Below, in pieces: positions 45,759-58,545 of a DNA stretch of 64,000 bases. Location: assembly GCA_029204225.1 (NCBI GenBank), contig CM055104.1:24877285-24941284 (forward strand), written 5' to 3'. The position numbers were made by a program, and so were the translations under genes. The stretch comes from Diphasiastrum complanatum. Lineage: Eukaryota > Streptophyta > Lycopodiopsida > Lycopodiales > Lycopodiaceae. Below the pieces are notes generated by a model that was not told the origin of the DNA, did not search any database, and saw nothing but the letters and a program-made list of their open reading frames with translations. The first letter of the stretch is position 1. Each line of letters starts with the position of its first letter.

Positions 45759-47460
45759 AAGAACTTTTAGAGTTTGCTATCTCTCATTCAAAACATGTCT
45801 CCGCTACTGATTATTCAGAGCCGCTGTTCATCTTTCTCTGAAATAGAACAATCCAGGACATTTTTTCCAATTGTTATAGTAATATGACGACCTCTACTAT
45901 GTTCCGAAGGAATGGCCTAGTTGTAAAACGATGGTTGTCGACTGAACTAGTAATGAAAGTCGTTTGCATTTTCTTATACAGGTCAAAGCTTAATCTAGAT
46001 TCTGGCTGATCAATGATATTGAGGTTACTGAGAAGGTGGCTAAACAATCCAATAGCAAAAGTATCCGGATGATGTTCAAGACACCAGTCTCACCGCACTC
46101 AGAATATGGCGGAGGTGCAAGCGATCAAGTAGTCGGAGAGTCGCAAAACATCAATCATCACCAGAAGAAAATAAGAGACAGTAGAACTCAACGGAGAGCG
46201 GAAAGCTGACGATTTCCAGGCACCTGAATGGTACGTGGTACTAATGGCAGTAAGATTGGCAGTTCTTGAGAAGGCAACAAGCCGATTGGGTATTCTAACA
46301 TTTATTTGGGCAACGATGGTGCTCTTGGCAGGATTTGTAAGTACATTGAGTTCATATACTTCCGGCTGATTTCGGTGCTTCTGCTCACTGAAGGAACTCG
46401 CATCTTCAGTAGACGACAGGAAATTGAGTGACAACATGCTAGATCAAGAACTTATTCTCTTCTTACAAGCATACAGAAAGCCAATTCCATCGTATATTAG
46501 AAGAGTTCAACAGAAAGCCAATTCCATACTTAAAAGTGTGGATGTTGTCAGATCTTACACCATATTGCAAAATCTGAGAAAACTGAGAGTAATAGAGACT
46601 CTGATATGCCAAGCGCCCTTGGTCTTGGGAATCTTTACTTATAATTTCCTACGCCACTCAGATTGATGCAAGAAAAATAAGCATAATGCTCTATTTGCTC
46701 CAATTGGCTTCGGCCTCAAAGAACATTGGATTTTCAATTAGTCGTTTAAGCTCGCAGAGTATGGCTGATCACTCAGCAACTCGAAAGAAGAATTTTGCAA
46801 TAAACCTTTTCTAAAGTTTGGCTATTGTCAAAGGCAACCATCTTCTGGATCGAGAGGGTTAATTGGGAGTTTAAAATCAGATGCAACTGTGGTACCTTAT
46901 CTCGCTAGTTGTAACAAACAAACTAATAAAAACAACAACATACGTTCAAAAAATCAACATTGTCAAACTATCTAGCATCTCTCAAACTGAAAAGCATAAA
47001 GGCTCTTGTCTTGTATAAATTTGTCAAATACAATCAAAATCAAATTTCAATATTCTAGTCATTAAAATTAATCTTAAACAAGTAAAAAATGTGTAATTTT
47101 AAAAAAATTCAACAAATAAGTTAATCTTAAAAATTTTAAATCGGTTAAATTACTGAAAATCATAATTGTCTTTTTTAGATTCAAGTTCAAAGTTTGAAAA
47201 TTCGACATCATTTTGATTTTTTTTTAAAAATCAATAAGTTATTCACATTTGAATTTGTTTAATAAGGTCAAATTTGGCATTGGAAAAGAAAATTGATAGC
47301 TTATATTTTTTCATATATGTAAATTATAGCAAAATAATAAATGTTCAAGTTTTTGAATTCTTTTTTTTTGATTTAACGTTCAAAATATTGGCATTTTTCC
47401 AATAAAATTCCAACATCTTAGAAAAATGGGTGTCTAGGTCATTTCTCTTTTTTTGGTCAT
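45759..47460. other. No gene supported; AT-rich towards 47.4 kb
   Basis: Frames at 46099-46437 (minus) and 46424-46666 (plus) have no recognisable domain. The far end of the histone-bearing element probably lies here but no terminal repeat was found. Confidence 0.4.
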
Positions 47461-47470
47461 CATGTTGTAT

Positions 47471-49080
47471 GCATGCCCCAATGGCACCCCCTCAAGAAGA
47501 GATGGTGCCCCTTCTGAACCTACACCAAGAGACGAACCCATACCAGAGGCGCAACAAGACCTTTTTGAAGTGAAGATGCCTCAATACTTATCAAGTACAA
47601 TGATGGCTATGCTTAGTGAGGTGAAGAAAGACAAAGAAATGGAAAGGAAAGAATGGCAAGCATCTCTGCGAGCCATGAACCATAGTCAATTCAACTTTGC
47701 TAGAGAAATGAGAGATGGGCTAACATAGCTCGAAGCTAGATTTGAAGAGCTGGAGACAACAAGCGGGAATGCAGGGACGCCTTCTCCACTCAGACCGAGG
47801 GACACACTAGCACAAAACATAGAAGGCCCGAAGAAGATTGCTATAGTAAAAGCCCCACCCACTTTCGAAGGGGAGCGTGACGTTCAAATTGTGGAAGATT
47901 GGTTGTTTCACATAGACCATTACTTTCATTTGAAGAACACTGCTAAAGAAGAAAGACCGGACTTGGCGCTAGCATATTTGAGGGCTACACAACAAACTAG
48001 TACCGGGTGGCAGGGATGCAGTTCCGAACATGGGACATGTTAAAAAATGTGTTACATGAGGAGTTCATACCTTAGGATTCATAGATGAGATTGAGGGCAG
48101 AATTATCAGGACTCAAGCACAGAAAAATTCATTGCGAGAGTACCTAAATATATTCAAACAGAATGTATGTTTTATTGAAGATATGTCCGAGGCTGACAAG
48201 ATCCACTACTCTTGTATGGAATGCAGTCTTGAACCCGACGAGCAATAGACAACTACATGCCCAATGACTTCAACTCAACTATTCGGGCGGCTGAAATGGT
48301 TTGCGATTATGAGACTACATTGGCGCCAACTACTCCCTCAACCTCAACAAAAGTATTTAGTGGATCCAGACCGAATCCAAGCTTCTTTCCAAGAGGGGAC
48401 TCAGCTTCAAATGGCAACCAAGCCTTGAGTAGCGTGAATAGATTCCCATCAAAAACAGGGTTTGGCAACCAAGGCAATAGTGGAGGGAACATTTTTTAGA
48501 GAAGGAACAACTTTGGACCTTCATTGAGTCACAGCAATAGCTCACCAACGATGGGCAGTCCATGCACTGCTTTAGCTATCAACAACAAGGTCACTCTTGG
48601 AGGTCATGCCCCAAGCCGTTGAACAAACAAATCATGGCGGTGACTGAGGCATTTGATAAGATGAAAAGAGAGGCAGCCAATCAAGAGGATGGTGAACAAG
48701 ACGACAAAGAAGACCCAGAAACGGATTTGACGGAGTCCGACCTGAACATCTTACAAAAAATAGGGGCACTTGCGGCTTATCGTTAACATATAATGGTGAC
48801 TCCTGCAAGAGAATCAGAGTTATTGTACCTGAAAGGCTGTATCCAAGACAAGATCATTCACTTCATGCTAGACATGGGAGCATCACATAACTACCTGTCA
48901 AAAAGCTTGGCAGGGGAATTGGGCATTCAATGTGAAGAAAATGTGACACCTATTTGTGTGGAGTTTGCAAAAGGTACAATGTCAACCAACTTGCCAATCT
49001 CACTGGGCACTTGGAAAAGCCAATTAACCTTCACAATCTTAAAGATGGATGTTTTCTATGCCATCTTGGGACTAAGCTAG
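47471..49080 (+). pseudogene. Ty3-type gag-protease, second copy of the 8922 family
   Basis: Gag N-terminus PRDEPIPEAQQDLFEVKMPQ and YLSSTMMAMLSEVKKDKEME are preserved here but missing from the copy at 9790. Then VEDWLFHIDHYFHLKNT, NDFNSTIRAAEMVCDYE, a knuckle degraded to CFSYQQQGHSWRSC (second Cys lost), and protease HFMLDMGASHNYLSKSL (Met after Asp). There are several shifts and stops. Polymerase and integrase are absent; noncoding sequence leads straight to the LTR at 49690. Confidence 0.8.
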
Positions 49081-49689
49081 TTCAACGAACACGTGGTGGC
49101 CTTCTTGGCAAAAGGGGTTCACCTTGTGTTATTATATAATGGCAGAAGACCTTGCGTTGGCAGAGCTGTGCCAAAGATCAATTAGAAATGAACGACACAA
49201 CTGAACCTAAGCCACCAACCATCCCTTCCAATCTCATTCACCTCTCTAAAGAAGGACAACCAACACAGACAAATCAGATGACACAGGATCAAACGGGGCT
49301 AACATTGCATGTAGCTTCTACATCAAAGATGGATCCAAGTGCCGATGCTGATCTCAAGGAGCTCAACCTGGGCAACCAAACGGAAAATCTAAAATCCTAG
49401 GAGACTCATTCAGATGTGCGACAAAAGGACATATCTTAGGCTTAATGGAGCCCACAGGTACCTTTTCTTTCCATGTTAATAAAGCAGGCCGCCTATTTAC
49501 AAAAGGGGTGGGCCTCAGTCTACTAACTAATCCCGCAGCTTTACACAGGTTTTACGTAAGTGAACTAGATCCACACTTTTTCTGTGCTAAGTGCAAACAC
49601 AATGTCTTATTTCTCTTTATAGTTGGTCTTCCTTGGCTGGTGAATCAAGCTCGTGCCCTTGTATTGGCCGGTGGATCAAGCTTGTGGCC
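49081..49689 (+). other. Ty3 spacer, no clear coding
   Basis: The frame 49152-49400 (Thr/Gln-rich) shows no motif. The sequence probably spans an internal deletion between protease and the 3' LTR. Confidence 0.45.
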
Positions 49690-50487
49690 TGTGGTGAGCC
49701 AGTCAAGTAGTCCCAAGTCCTGAGCTAGCTCTGGAGCTTGAGTCATGGCCTAGTTAACTTCTAGGACCCAGGTCCAAGAGTCCAGTTGATTCTGCTTGCC
49801 GGGACGGCTCTCGGGACCCATTTCCGGGAGCCAGACTAATTCTGCCAAGCTTGCCAAGCTTAATCAACAAAATAAAAACTAAGTCCAAAAAAGCATGCTT
49901 TACCAAAAAGCACTATGTTCCAGGATAGAGGTGGTGCGCCGAATCACACTAGGACTATAGGGGGAGTCCAACAATAGACGAAAACTTGGGCAGCTCAACC
50001 AGCGCCAGAAATCCAGTCACCAGGTCTCAGCTCCCTCTACCAACGCGAGCCAGACAAAATGCCCAGCACATATTGGTGGCCCCAAGACCAGTCAATATAA
50101 TAAAATTGATCCTTGGGGATGATTACCATTTCGGTTTCGCCTCTGGGACTGGTCCAAGTGGAAGGACCCTTACTACAATCTTTTTGTGTCGCTGGCACCT
50201 AAGGGTCCACTTCACCGACGTGTGGCTCGCCGCTATGCCATTTGGTCAGTTTGGTGACCACTATGCCTTGGGTTTCATGTGTGGCTTGTCTTTGCCTTTG
50301 CTTGCCTTTCTGGGACGGATTCTAAGTTGGCTTTCAGGTTGGTTGGGATTCCTAAGTCTGAATGGTTAAGTTTGTTACATTTTCTAAGTCGGCTTCTACA
50401 TAAGTTCATGATGGATGAATGTTAGACTTAAGCGCGTGTTGGGAAAACCGCTGAAGTCCCAACACCCTTTGAGGCACCGGCGCAACA
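49690..50487 (+). repeat. Ty3-type 3' LTR, 798 bp
   Basis: Same start (TGTGGTGAGCCAG) and end (GCGCAACA) as 8922-9731, with substitutions, small indels and one short deletion. Confidence 0.8.
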
Positions 50488-50499
50488 AGGACCCAAACA

Positions 50500-50660
50500 T
50501 TCTAATTGAGACGTATGGAGTATTGTGTGTACGTGTGAAGGATATAGGCAGGAGGACTGCATGAAGAGATGTGATATATTTATAGTTGACCTGCATGGGG
50601 ATTGCATGGGTTCATGCATAGGACTCTACTCTCTATATAATGAGAATCCTACACCTATTC
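50500..50660 (+). repeat. LTR fragment matching 40740-40900 in reverse
   Basis: CTAATTGAGACGTATGGAGT through CTATATAATGAG is clearly the same sequence as the minus strand near 40900-40760. Only the promoter-proximal part of the LTR is present. Confidence 0.65.
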
Positions 50661-51079
50661 AAGTGTAAACTATCACTATATTGACACTTAACAGCTTGCA
50701 TGTAGAAATTGCACCTAACTTCTACCTACTTTCTCCAAATGTCAAATTCTCACTACATATGTACAATTCTTCTTGCATGTGACTTTCCTAGTTGAATTGG
50801 ACATGTGTAGATCATGTATACTGACTTGCATGTTGCATGCATGCACTCTAACTAACTTTGCATGTCATCTAATTTTTTGCATGTCTACAAATCTAGATCT
50901 ACCTAACTCAAACTCGACCTATCCTACAAGGTCATGTGCTCAATTCACATACCTTTGATATATACAATGGAATAAAGTGATTATGGTCATGTAGCTCGAG
51001 TTTCTACATGGTAGAGAATGATATTTACAACTTGTAAATGTACATGTATAATGAAAAACTTCATTAGCCCATGACTTTC
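50661..51079. other. No gene seen
   Basis: Repeated TTGCATGT-type words near 50695-50885; otherwise plain. Confidence 0.4.
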
Positions 51080-51290
51080 TAAAGAGGGTGATGTCCTCAA
51101 AGGATGCTTCATCACCTTCATTAGTTGTCTTAAGTGTGTAAGTGTCTTCATTGGACGCTTTACTTAACCTCAAAAGAAGTTTACAACTTGCCTCATCAAA
51201 TGAAAGAACATATTTTTCAATATGTGTGAGCTTGTTCTTATTCTTTCTCTTACTCAATTTAAGAGCATACAAATGATGATACAATATCTT
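51080..51290 (-). pseudogene. Chimeric fragment: CKLLMR-type domain joined to copia polymerase
   Basis: On the minus strand the frame reads MYHHLYALKLSKRK, then ASCKLLLRLSKASNEDTYTL, then NEGDEASFEDITLFRK. The middle matches the duplicated domain of the 11171-13009 protein (LFHQMYALESCKSK... CKLFMRVSESSSKDTYLH). The last part is the copia polymerase segment seen at 2236 and 27065. The two are fused in one open frame. Confidence 0.65.
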
Positions 51291-51300
51291 GCTTTCTAGA

Positions 51301-52512
51301 TGTTTTGGAAACGTATCGTAAACAACTGCAACACTCCTTCATACAATTTCGACAAAGGCCATCGTAGACAATCACAAACTCTTGCAAATGGTTTTAATGA
51401 AGACATCGCAAGCAACCGTAACACCGCAAGGGTCAACGTTATGGTTACATACGAAGACCAACAAAGCACAACCAAACCAAAGGCAACCACAAAAGCAAAG
51501 CAACGAAGCCAATGAAGACCACCGCAACACTCCAGTACGGTCCATTGCGATGCTTTAGCAAACCGAAGGTCAACACTTACGAAGACCATGGCTCACAACA
51601 AGAAGCCGCCAAGACACCTCAAGACGAAACTTACGGTCGCCTACAAAGTAAATCGAAGGCAACTGCCAAGCTGGAGCTCACGGTTACCTACGAAGCAATG
51701 ACAACCGCCAAGCTGAAACTTACGGTCACCCATGAAGCAAACCGAAGGTAGTCCACAAAGGAAGCTGACCGAAGGCCACCGCAGAGTCAACGAATATGGT
51801 TCACAACGGATCTCTCCTCTCGAAGAGATGAACCGCCTGAGCACCGCAGAATCCCCTGCTACGGTCTATCTTTCCAAAGAACGTTCGAGACCGCGACACA
51901 CCGTAGACAAATGATTGCGATCATAGATGGCTGCAAAACGGCGGATCTTCACGATCCAAGTACAGGGAAGATCAAGCAAAGTACCAGATGCACAACGAAA
52001 TCCATGGACGAAGGAGACAACAGATTGGAAGCCGTAAGAACGTGCTTAAACCAGTTCTTGTAATCAAATGATTAGCTTAAGTCCATTCTCTATGTTCCTA
52101 TATAAATAGGATGAACACGAGAGAGAAGGTTGCGAGAGTTGCAAAGCATTGGTAGATGAGTTGATGTTAGAGTCTGCTAGTAAGCGAGACCAGTTAATGA
52201 GTTAGAATTCATAAGAGACAAAGATTCTCTTGCGTCAACACGTTGTGCGGTATTTCAAACAACGCTCGCAAAATCATTTGAGAATACAAATGCTATTTGC
52301 ACATATTGCCCCTTGTGTACGTCTTTATGCTCGTCTTTATGCTCGTTCATTGTTTATGTGTATTCAGCTGTCATTAAGTGTTTTTACGCACATAGGCTCG
52401 TTGGTTGAATGATCATAAAATCAGTACTAGATAGGCAATTTCCATCTAGGGCTTGGAAGAGGATAGATCTTGGTTGAATGATGAGATCAAAGAACACATT
52501 ACCAGACCCAGC
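51301..52512 (+). repeat. Probable long LTR, 1.2 kb
   Basis: It starts TGTTTTGGAAACG. A TATA box TATATAAATAGG is at about 52100, and GGTATCAGAGC follows at about 52514, consistent with a primer site. The first part contains loosely repeated CTGAAACTTACGGTCACC and CTGGAGCTCACGGTTACC units (about 51673 and 51712). No second copy or internal coding region is present in the window. Confidence 0.5.
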
Positions 52513-54067
52513 AGGTATCAGAGCGCCTCACTAAACGTCATCTCGTGCAGAATTCCAACACTGGCAACAGAGCGTGAGGTTGAAAAGCGTGTCAGGAATT
52601 CCATCAGTTTCCCTGCAACTTGACCAATGACCCTAAAACTCCGTGGTCTACATCCCTTATTACGAAGGCCTGGACGTGGTTTAAAAAGAAACAAAACTTG
52701 ATTTGTGGTAACTAAAAAATCATAAGGTTTATTTTTTTCAGAAGGCATGTTGTTGGCCTCTATAAGAAATGGCTTTTAAGAGCTTTGCTTGGCTTACTTT
52801 TTAGGTTCTCTGATTTACCACTAATTTTCAATACTGTACAACTCGGAAGGCAATAGCCAGCCCACAATTTATTAAGGGCGAGGTTACCTCCAACTAGCGA
52901 TTTCCAACAACATCCCTTTACATGCGCTAGAGACTTTTCACAGCAGCACTCTTTGAATTTCTATCAATTGATCCTTGCAGGCTCTGTTCGCATGGGTGGA
53001 TTTCAGAAAACTCTGCAATTTCTAGTTGTCGGAATTGAGCACTGGCACATCATCAATCAACATGAATTCTTGATTGACGAGTGACCTCCTTGAGCACTGG
53101 TTGTATGGTGGGAAGGCCTTTGATAATTGGAGATACGCTACCGAGAAATTGTTGTAATCTGCCAACATGCAAGTAACAAAATGGAGGTTACAGGTCACAA
53201 CACTCTTGGAGAGCCATCGCTGAATAAGCTAATGGAGGATAGCTAAAAAGATTCACAAATAAGTAAGAAATCTGAAAAGTGCAAGACATGGGACAATCGC
53301 TGCTACTTTTCTGAAATAATATGTGATAAGAATTCAAAGCGGGTGAGGATGCTTGTGGCTTACGAGTAGCAGTATTGATTATTTACATCTACAAATGGAT
53401 GCATCATGCCTTTGTTTGACTGATAGGATTATCAGGGATTATCATAAGTCTTTTAAACTATTTTGTGATCAAAGCATGAAACAACCTGTCTTTGTTCTTT
53501 CCAATTTTTGTTCAAGACTGACAACCCTCTTTACAAGGTTCATTTCTCTACTTTTATCAATCGTAGTGGCAAGAAGCAGCGATAGGCTATAGTGAAGACA
53601 ATGATAAATCAAAATCAACACATGTAGAACGATTGCGCTTGCAACTACTGAAGCTTTAATAATTCAAAAAATCCAAAAGAAAAGAGAACATGTGTCGATG
53701 TGCCTGAAACTGAAGTGCCGATGATGAATATTTGATGAATCCCCTCACAATAAAAGGCCAATTCATATGACTGAAACTGGTATGCTCACTTCGTCCGTGG
53801 TCATCCGGGTGAATAGTCGTTGCAATTGAAGTGCTCACTTCGTCCGGGTGAATAACCATTACAAGTACTGCGCAAAGATGCTCATCAATCTTGGAACATA
53901 TGTATTCGTAGGTTCCAATATCATACTAGGAAGTCATAGATGGCATACATGGAATTTTCGGGTTGCTTTTTCATGCCACTCTTTTGTTTTCATGCAATAC
54001 TACATATTGGCAAATGGTACCTATAAGAGATTTTTGATTATTTGCATGTATGGATGTTTGTCAAATT

Positions 54068-54181
54068 AAGCATGCATTGAACAATTGTCATCTACTTTTT
54101 CCATGCATGAATGTAGATATTCATGGTTGTTTGTCGAGCATGCATTGAACAAATGTCGTTTACTTTTTCCATGCATGCACG
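54068..54181 (+). repeat. 68-bp tandem duplication
   Basis: GCATGCATTGAACAA and TACTTTTTCCATGCATG occur in both units (54068-54113 and 54136-54181) with a few substitutions. Confidence 0.75.
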
Positions 54182-54328
54182 TTCGTGACGGTTCAAGTTC
54201 ATGTGCAGTAATTAAGCCCTCCACCAAGGCCCAAATCTTAAAATTTAAGGTCGCCACCATCATCTGTTCTTTAACTTTGAATTTTTTTCAAACTCCATTG
54301 ACCACCATTGTCCAAACACGAGCGGTGG

Positions 54329-54385
54329 GTGTGTGTGTCTCTCTCTCTCTCTCTCTCTCTCTCACATCTCTCTCTCTCTCACAAC
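54329..54385 (+). repeat. (GT)n(CT)n microsatellite
   Basis: A GT run followed by about 13 CT units, interrupted by ACAT, then more CT. Confidence 0.9.
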
Positions 54386-54902
54386 TCTCTGGCACAACAG
54401 AGCCGCGGGGAGGCAAAGGCTGAGAGAGGTGAGGTGATGGGTGGATTTATGCAACGTACAGAGGTCTGGCATGCAAAACCATCTTTTGCCAACTGAAAAC
54501 AGCAAGCTCTTCTGATCCTTGCACGTCAGTTCTTGCCTGGACCAATCCACATGCTAAGATAACATACCATTTTCACCATCACACACCCATGTCAAGTAAG
54601 CGCTGCAGTTTTGGTCAACATAACTAAAATACCCTAAATCTTGACCGTCTAATCAAAAGGTGAGACATTTTATCCAACAGAGCATACATTCTCTCTCTCT
54701 CTCTCCATAATTTTTGGAAATATGCCTTTGTAGGCTAGATTTGATCCTTCGAATTCTCTGATCTCAAATGGATGACTGTGACAATGTGTCACAATCCTTC
54801 ACTTCATTGATTATGTTAAGGTGAACTTAGAAGCGCCGAAGCCCCCATGCAGACGTGTGAAAAGGATCAGCGGTGGCCAAACTGCCTTAGAGCCCAACGG
54901 CC

Positions 54903-55304
54903 TGTCCCGGTCAGCTGAAGGGGCTGCTGACGTAGACGATCCGGGAGACGACTATCTTGGCATCATACGCGTGTCCAAGAACGATCGTATCAAGAACTCC
55001 TGCAAGGCAAAGAGAGAGTCAGTGGCACAAACGAAGTGAAGGCTCAATCATATAAACAAAATGTTAGATAGTAGGAAAGTAGCTTGTAGCTTCTTTTGCT
55101 CAGAATCAATAAGAGTAGTCTTCCGTTTTCGGGTTTCTCTTCAGTTATGCATGTTTTCTCTGTCACCGCTTATGTAGCCGTTCTGGCATTTTCATCATGA
55201 TAATATATAGACTATTGTGCAATATATCATCGTTGTGTGCGAGTGATCTGCTGCATGTGATTGAGATTTGTATCTATGATTATGTTGAGTGCTGCAAGTC
55301 TTCA
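54903..55304 (+). repeat. Copia 5' LTR, 402 bp
   Basis: Terminal repeat matching 57162-57560; contains ATAATATATAG near 55200 as a possible TATA region. Confidence 0.88.
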
Positions 55305-55306
55305 AA

Positions 55307-55320
55307 GGTTATGGGCCCAC
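55307..55320 (+). promoter_or_regulatory. Primer binding site matching the anticodon arm of initiator-Met tRNA
   Basis: GGTTATGGGCCCAC, two bases after the LTR. From knowledge of plant initiator-Met tRNA, its anticodon stem-loop contains GTGGGCCCATAACC (as DNA), the exact complement over 14 bases. This is the priming mode of Drosophila copia, where a 5' half-tRNA is used. Confidence 0.8.
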
Positions 55321-55424
55321 GGCCGCAAATCATAGCAAAATAATTAGCAATCACTGCGAATAGACCTGCCAGAGGCATTTGCGAGAAGCAAGCGGAGGGA
55401 GGAAATACAGCATACACGAAGACG

Positions 55425-56360
55425 ATGACGCAAAGACGGGGCCAAATTGTGTTCGACCTAAAGAGTGTGGAGCGGCTGGATGGTGATAACTACTCAGATT
55501 GGTCGTGGCGTATGAAGATCTTGCTGAAGGAGTGAGGCCTGTGGAATATCATCATGGGAGCAGAGAAGGAGCTAGCTGATGAGGCACCTGGCCTAGCTGA
55601 AAGAAAGGAGTTGTTTCAAGAGCGATCAAGGCAGGCATATTCTGTGATCTGCCTGCCCCTGAATAGTCTGGTTGGATCGCAGGTGCACGACAAGGATAGC
55701 GCACGAAGTGTTTGGGAGCACCTCAAAAATTTGTACCAAGGCACCGGACTAGGATCGAGAATCGTGCTCCATAGAGAGCTGACCAGCATGCATGCTGGAG
55801 AAGGGGAATCGGTGGCCACGTACGTGGAGCAATTTAGGACGACATCAAGAAGATTGGTTGCCATGGGTCTGTTGATCGAGGATCGACAGCTAGCATGTAT
55901 GTTTCTGGTAGGGCTACCACCTTTCTTTGAGCCGCTCATAACGTCTCTGGAAGGACAGTATGCCGGAGATCGTGAAGGAGAACTGAACCAGCATGTGGCA
56001 ATTCAAAAGGTGCTCGAAGCGGACCTGAGGCGGACGAAAGTGAGACCACAACCAGGGCAAGAGCACGCACTTTTTGTAAAAGGTGTGACAGCCAAGCAGA
56101 ACACTAAAGCAAAATCTTTAGCCAAGAAGAAGATGTTCTTTAAAAGAAAGAAAAGAAGATGTTTCTTGTGTGATGGCGGAGACCATCTGTTGAAAGATTG
56201 TCCGATAAAAGCACAAGTAAAGGGCCTGAAGATCAAAGACGCTGCAAATATGACTGAGGAGGACGAGGAGGATGAAGGGGAAAGTGCATTAATGATGATC
56301 GATGAGTGTCGCTCATGGCTAGAAGCAAGCATCAAAGAGATTGAGGAAACCACATGCTAA
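55425..56360 (+). pseudogene. Copia gag with one in-frame stop
   Basis: MTQRRGQIVFDLKSVERLDG and NYSDWSWRMKILLKE, then TGA at 55533 where Trp or another residue is expected, then GLWNIIMGAEKEL. Further: ARSVWEHLKNLYQGTG, SVATYVEQFRTTSRRLVAMG, LPPFFEPLITSLEG. The zinc knuckle is CFLCDGGDHLLKDC (about 56162). Acidic C-terminus. Apart from the stop the frame is open for 311 codons. Confidence 0.85.
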
Positions 56361-57161
56361 TCAGCAATGATGACAAGGACGAGGAGAAGGAACACGATGG
56401 TCAGTGGTTCCTAGACTCATGTGCAACATCCCACATGACTCACGATCCCAGGATCTTCTCCACGATCAGAGAGCTGAATCCTCCCACTCAAATATGCACA
56501 GGAAACAATACATACGTGATAGCAGTTGACATTGGAGAGGTGGCGACCGACCTATACCCCTCAGGAAGAGGAGTGTTGAAGAACGTTTGTATGCACCAGT
56601 TATTGGAAGAAACCTGATCTCTGTCAGCAAGATCACCAAGATGGGCAGAAAAGTAGCTTTCGAGGATGATGAATGCACCTTGACTGAGAAAAACGTGAGC
56701 GTCGCAACATGAAGACGTGAAGGAAATTGCTATAAACTCAACTACAGTAGTCTGACCCATAATGACGAGCGAGCGTTCCTTGCAGAAGAGGACGATGACA
56801 GAGACAAATGGCACTGAAGGATGGGGCACATCTCATACCAGAAGCTACGAAAGATGGCAGATCAAGGACTCATTTATGACAATATCACGACCAAGCCATA
56901 TCTTTGCCGAAATTGTGATGTGTCTCAGGGGAAAGATGACCAAGAAGCCGTACTCCAAGCAAGCCAGGAAGAGGTCGAAGGAGCCACTCGAACTGATCCA
57001 CAGCGATGTATGTGGACCTATGGAGGTTGGATCCCTGGGAGGATATTGCTACTTTGTCACCTTCACTGACGGTTTTAGCAGATACACATATGTTAAGTGT
57101 ATGAAGGTAAAGTTCGAGGTACTGATGCACTTCAGGGACTACACAAATCAATGCAATGATT
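56361..57161 (+). pseudogene. Copia protease and integrase start
   Basis: Protease WFLDSCATSHMTHDPRIF (D-S-C in place of D-S-G), then after a shift LISVSKITKMGRKVAFEDDE. Pre-integrase RMGHISYQKLRKMADQGL and CRNCDVSQGK follow. The integrase core has LELIHSDVCGPMEVGS and YFVTFTDGFSRYTYVKCMK. It ends at HFRDYTNQ, where the 3' LTR begins. Confidence 0.82.
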
Positions 57162-57560
57162 TGTCCCGGTCAGCTGAACGGGCTGCTGACGTAGACGATC
57201 TGGGAGACGACTATCTTGGCATCATACGCATGTCCAAGAACGATCGTATCAAGAACTCCTACAAGGCAAAGAGAGAGTCAGGCACGAACGAAGTGAAGGT
57301 TCAATCATATAAACAAATGTTAGATAGTAGGAAAGTAGCTTGTAGCTTCTTTTGCTCAGAATCAATAAGAGTAGTCTTCCGTTTTTGGGTTTCTCTTCAG
57401 TTATGCATGTTTTCTCTGTCACCGCTTATGTAGCCGTTCTGGCATTTTCATCAAAATAATATATAGACTATTGTGCAATATATCATCGTTGTGTGCGAGT
57501 GATCTGCTGCATGTGATTAAGATTTGTATCTATGATTCTGTTGAGTGCTGCAAGTCTTCA
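57162..57560 (+). repeat. Copia 3' LTR, 399 bp
   Basis: Terminal repeat matching 54903-55304 with about 3 percent differences. Confidence 0.88.
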
Positions 57561-58282
57561 GATTATAGAGATTAGAGGTTTAGAAATCGACCTCTCTGTA
57601 GGCAAACTAATGACTGCAAGCGACATCCTATTATTTATGATTGAGAAATCTTTTTCGTGATAGGCTCTTCCCTACAATGATAGTGGAGTTTCAGAAAAGC
57701 TTCATCTTTGTGGGCAGATATGCACTACGTTTGTAGGCAGAAATACATGGGATTCTCTGTTTCAATTAATGCCTTGAATTCTCTGCTGGAAATGCAATTC
57801 TCTGTAGCGAAGAAGTGCACTCTCTGTAGCCTGGAACTATGTTGGATTCTCTGTTGGAAATGAGTTGGATTAGTAGGCTGAAATCGACTTCATAGGCAAT
57901 TGTTAATTTTGCTTCTATGTGGCCATAAAATTCGTTACACTTGTGCACAACTGATTGACCTCTATTTGGCATCGAATTGATGGCTCTTGGGGAGCGTTGA
58001 GCTAATTCTATAAACTTTCACAAATATATAACGGTAGATAGCAATGATTGCACAAACTAATTTTTGGAATAGACCTCAAAGGAATCACAGCTATAGAGTC
58101 ACAGATTTCGGAATAACTGAAGACGTAGACCTCGGAATAAGCATTTTTATGTACTTCGGAATAAACCTGTTTTGCATGTTTTTAATCTGAAAAAATCTGT
58201 GATTACCTTAAAAAATAGTTTAAGTGACTTATCTACAATCATATTCAGTACGGTTGGTACACCGAAGAGGTTTGTACACAAG

Positions 58283-58317
58283 TCTCTCTCTCACTCTCAC
58301 ACACACACACACACACA
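58283..58317 (+). repeat. (CT)n(CA)n microsatellite
   Basis: CT units followed by about ten CA units. Confidence 0.9.
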
Positions 58318-58545
58318 ATGTGACACTTGTAACAGTTCAATGTGAAAGTATGCATTCACTATTAACGTGAAAATATGGTCCCATTACCCATGCACAAGAG
58401 GACTTCAGCATTGATATTTCATCTTGCAAGGTCTTTGTACTTTTGGATTCTATCTATAATGCCTCTGGACTTAAGGGGCATGAAAATTGCAAGCACGGAA
58501 AAAGTAGGGCTGAATATTACCTTTGATAATTGGAGTACTAAAAGG

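Larger units (their letters stand above)
52526..54902. other. No gene seen; intergenic
   Basis: 2.4 kb without supported frames. Contains a duplicated GTGCTCACTTCGTCCG (about 53781 and 53831) and the tandem repeat and microsatellite listed separately. Confidence 0.5.
54903..57560 (+). mobile_element. Deleted Ty1/copia element with half-tRNA primer site
   Basis: LTRs 54903-55304 (402 bp) and 57162-57560 (399 bp) start TGTCCCGGTCAGCTG and end GCAAGTCTTCA; they differ at about a dozen positions. The internal region keeps gag, protease and the start of integrase, then runs directly into the 3' LTR without a polypurine tract, so everything from mid-integrase onward is deleted. No target duplication is visible. 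The primer site at 55307-55320 is unusual. Confidence 0.88.

Noticed and set aside
46099-46666. Overlapping 112- and 80-codon frames on opposite strands
   Set aside because: No domain, no splice partners, no similarity to other parts of the window.
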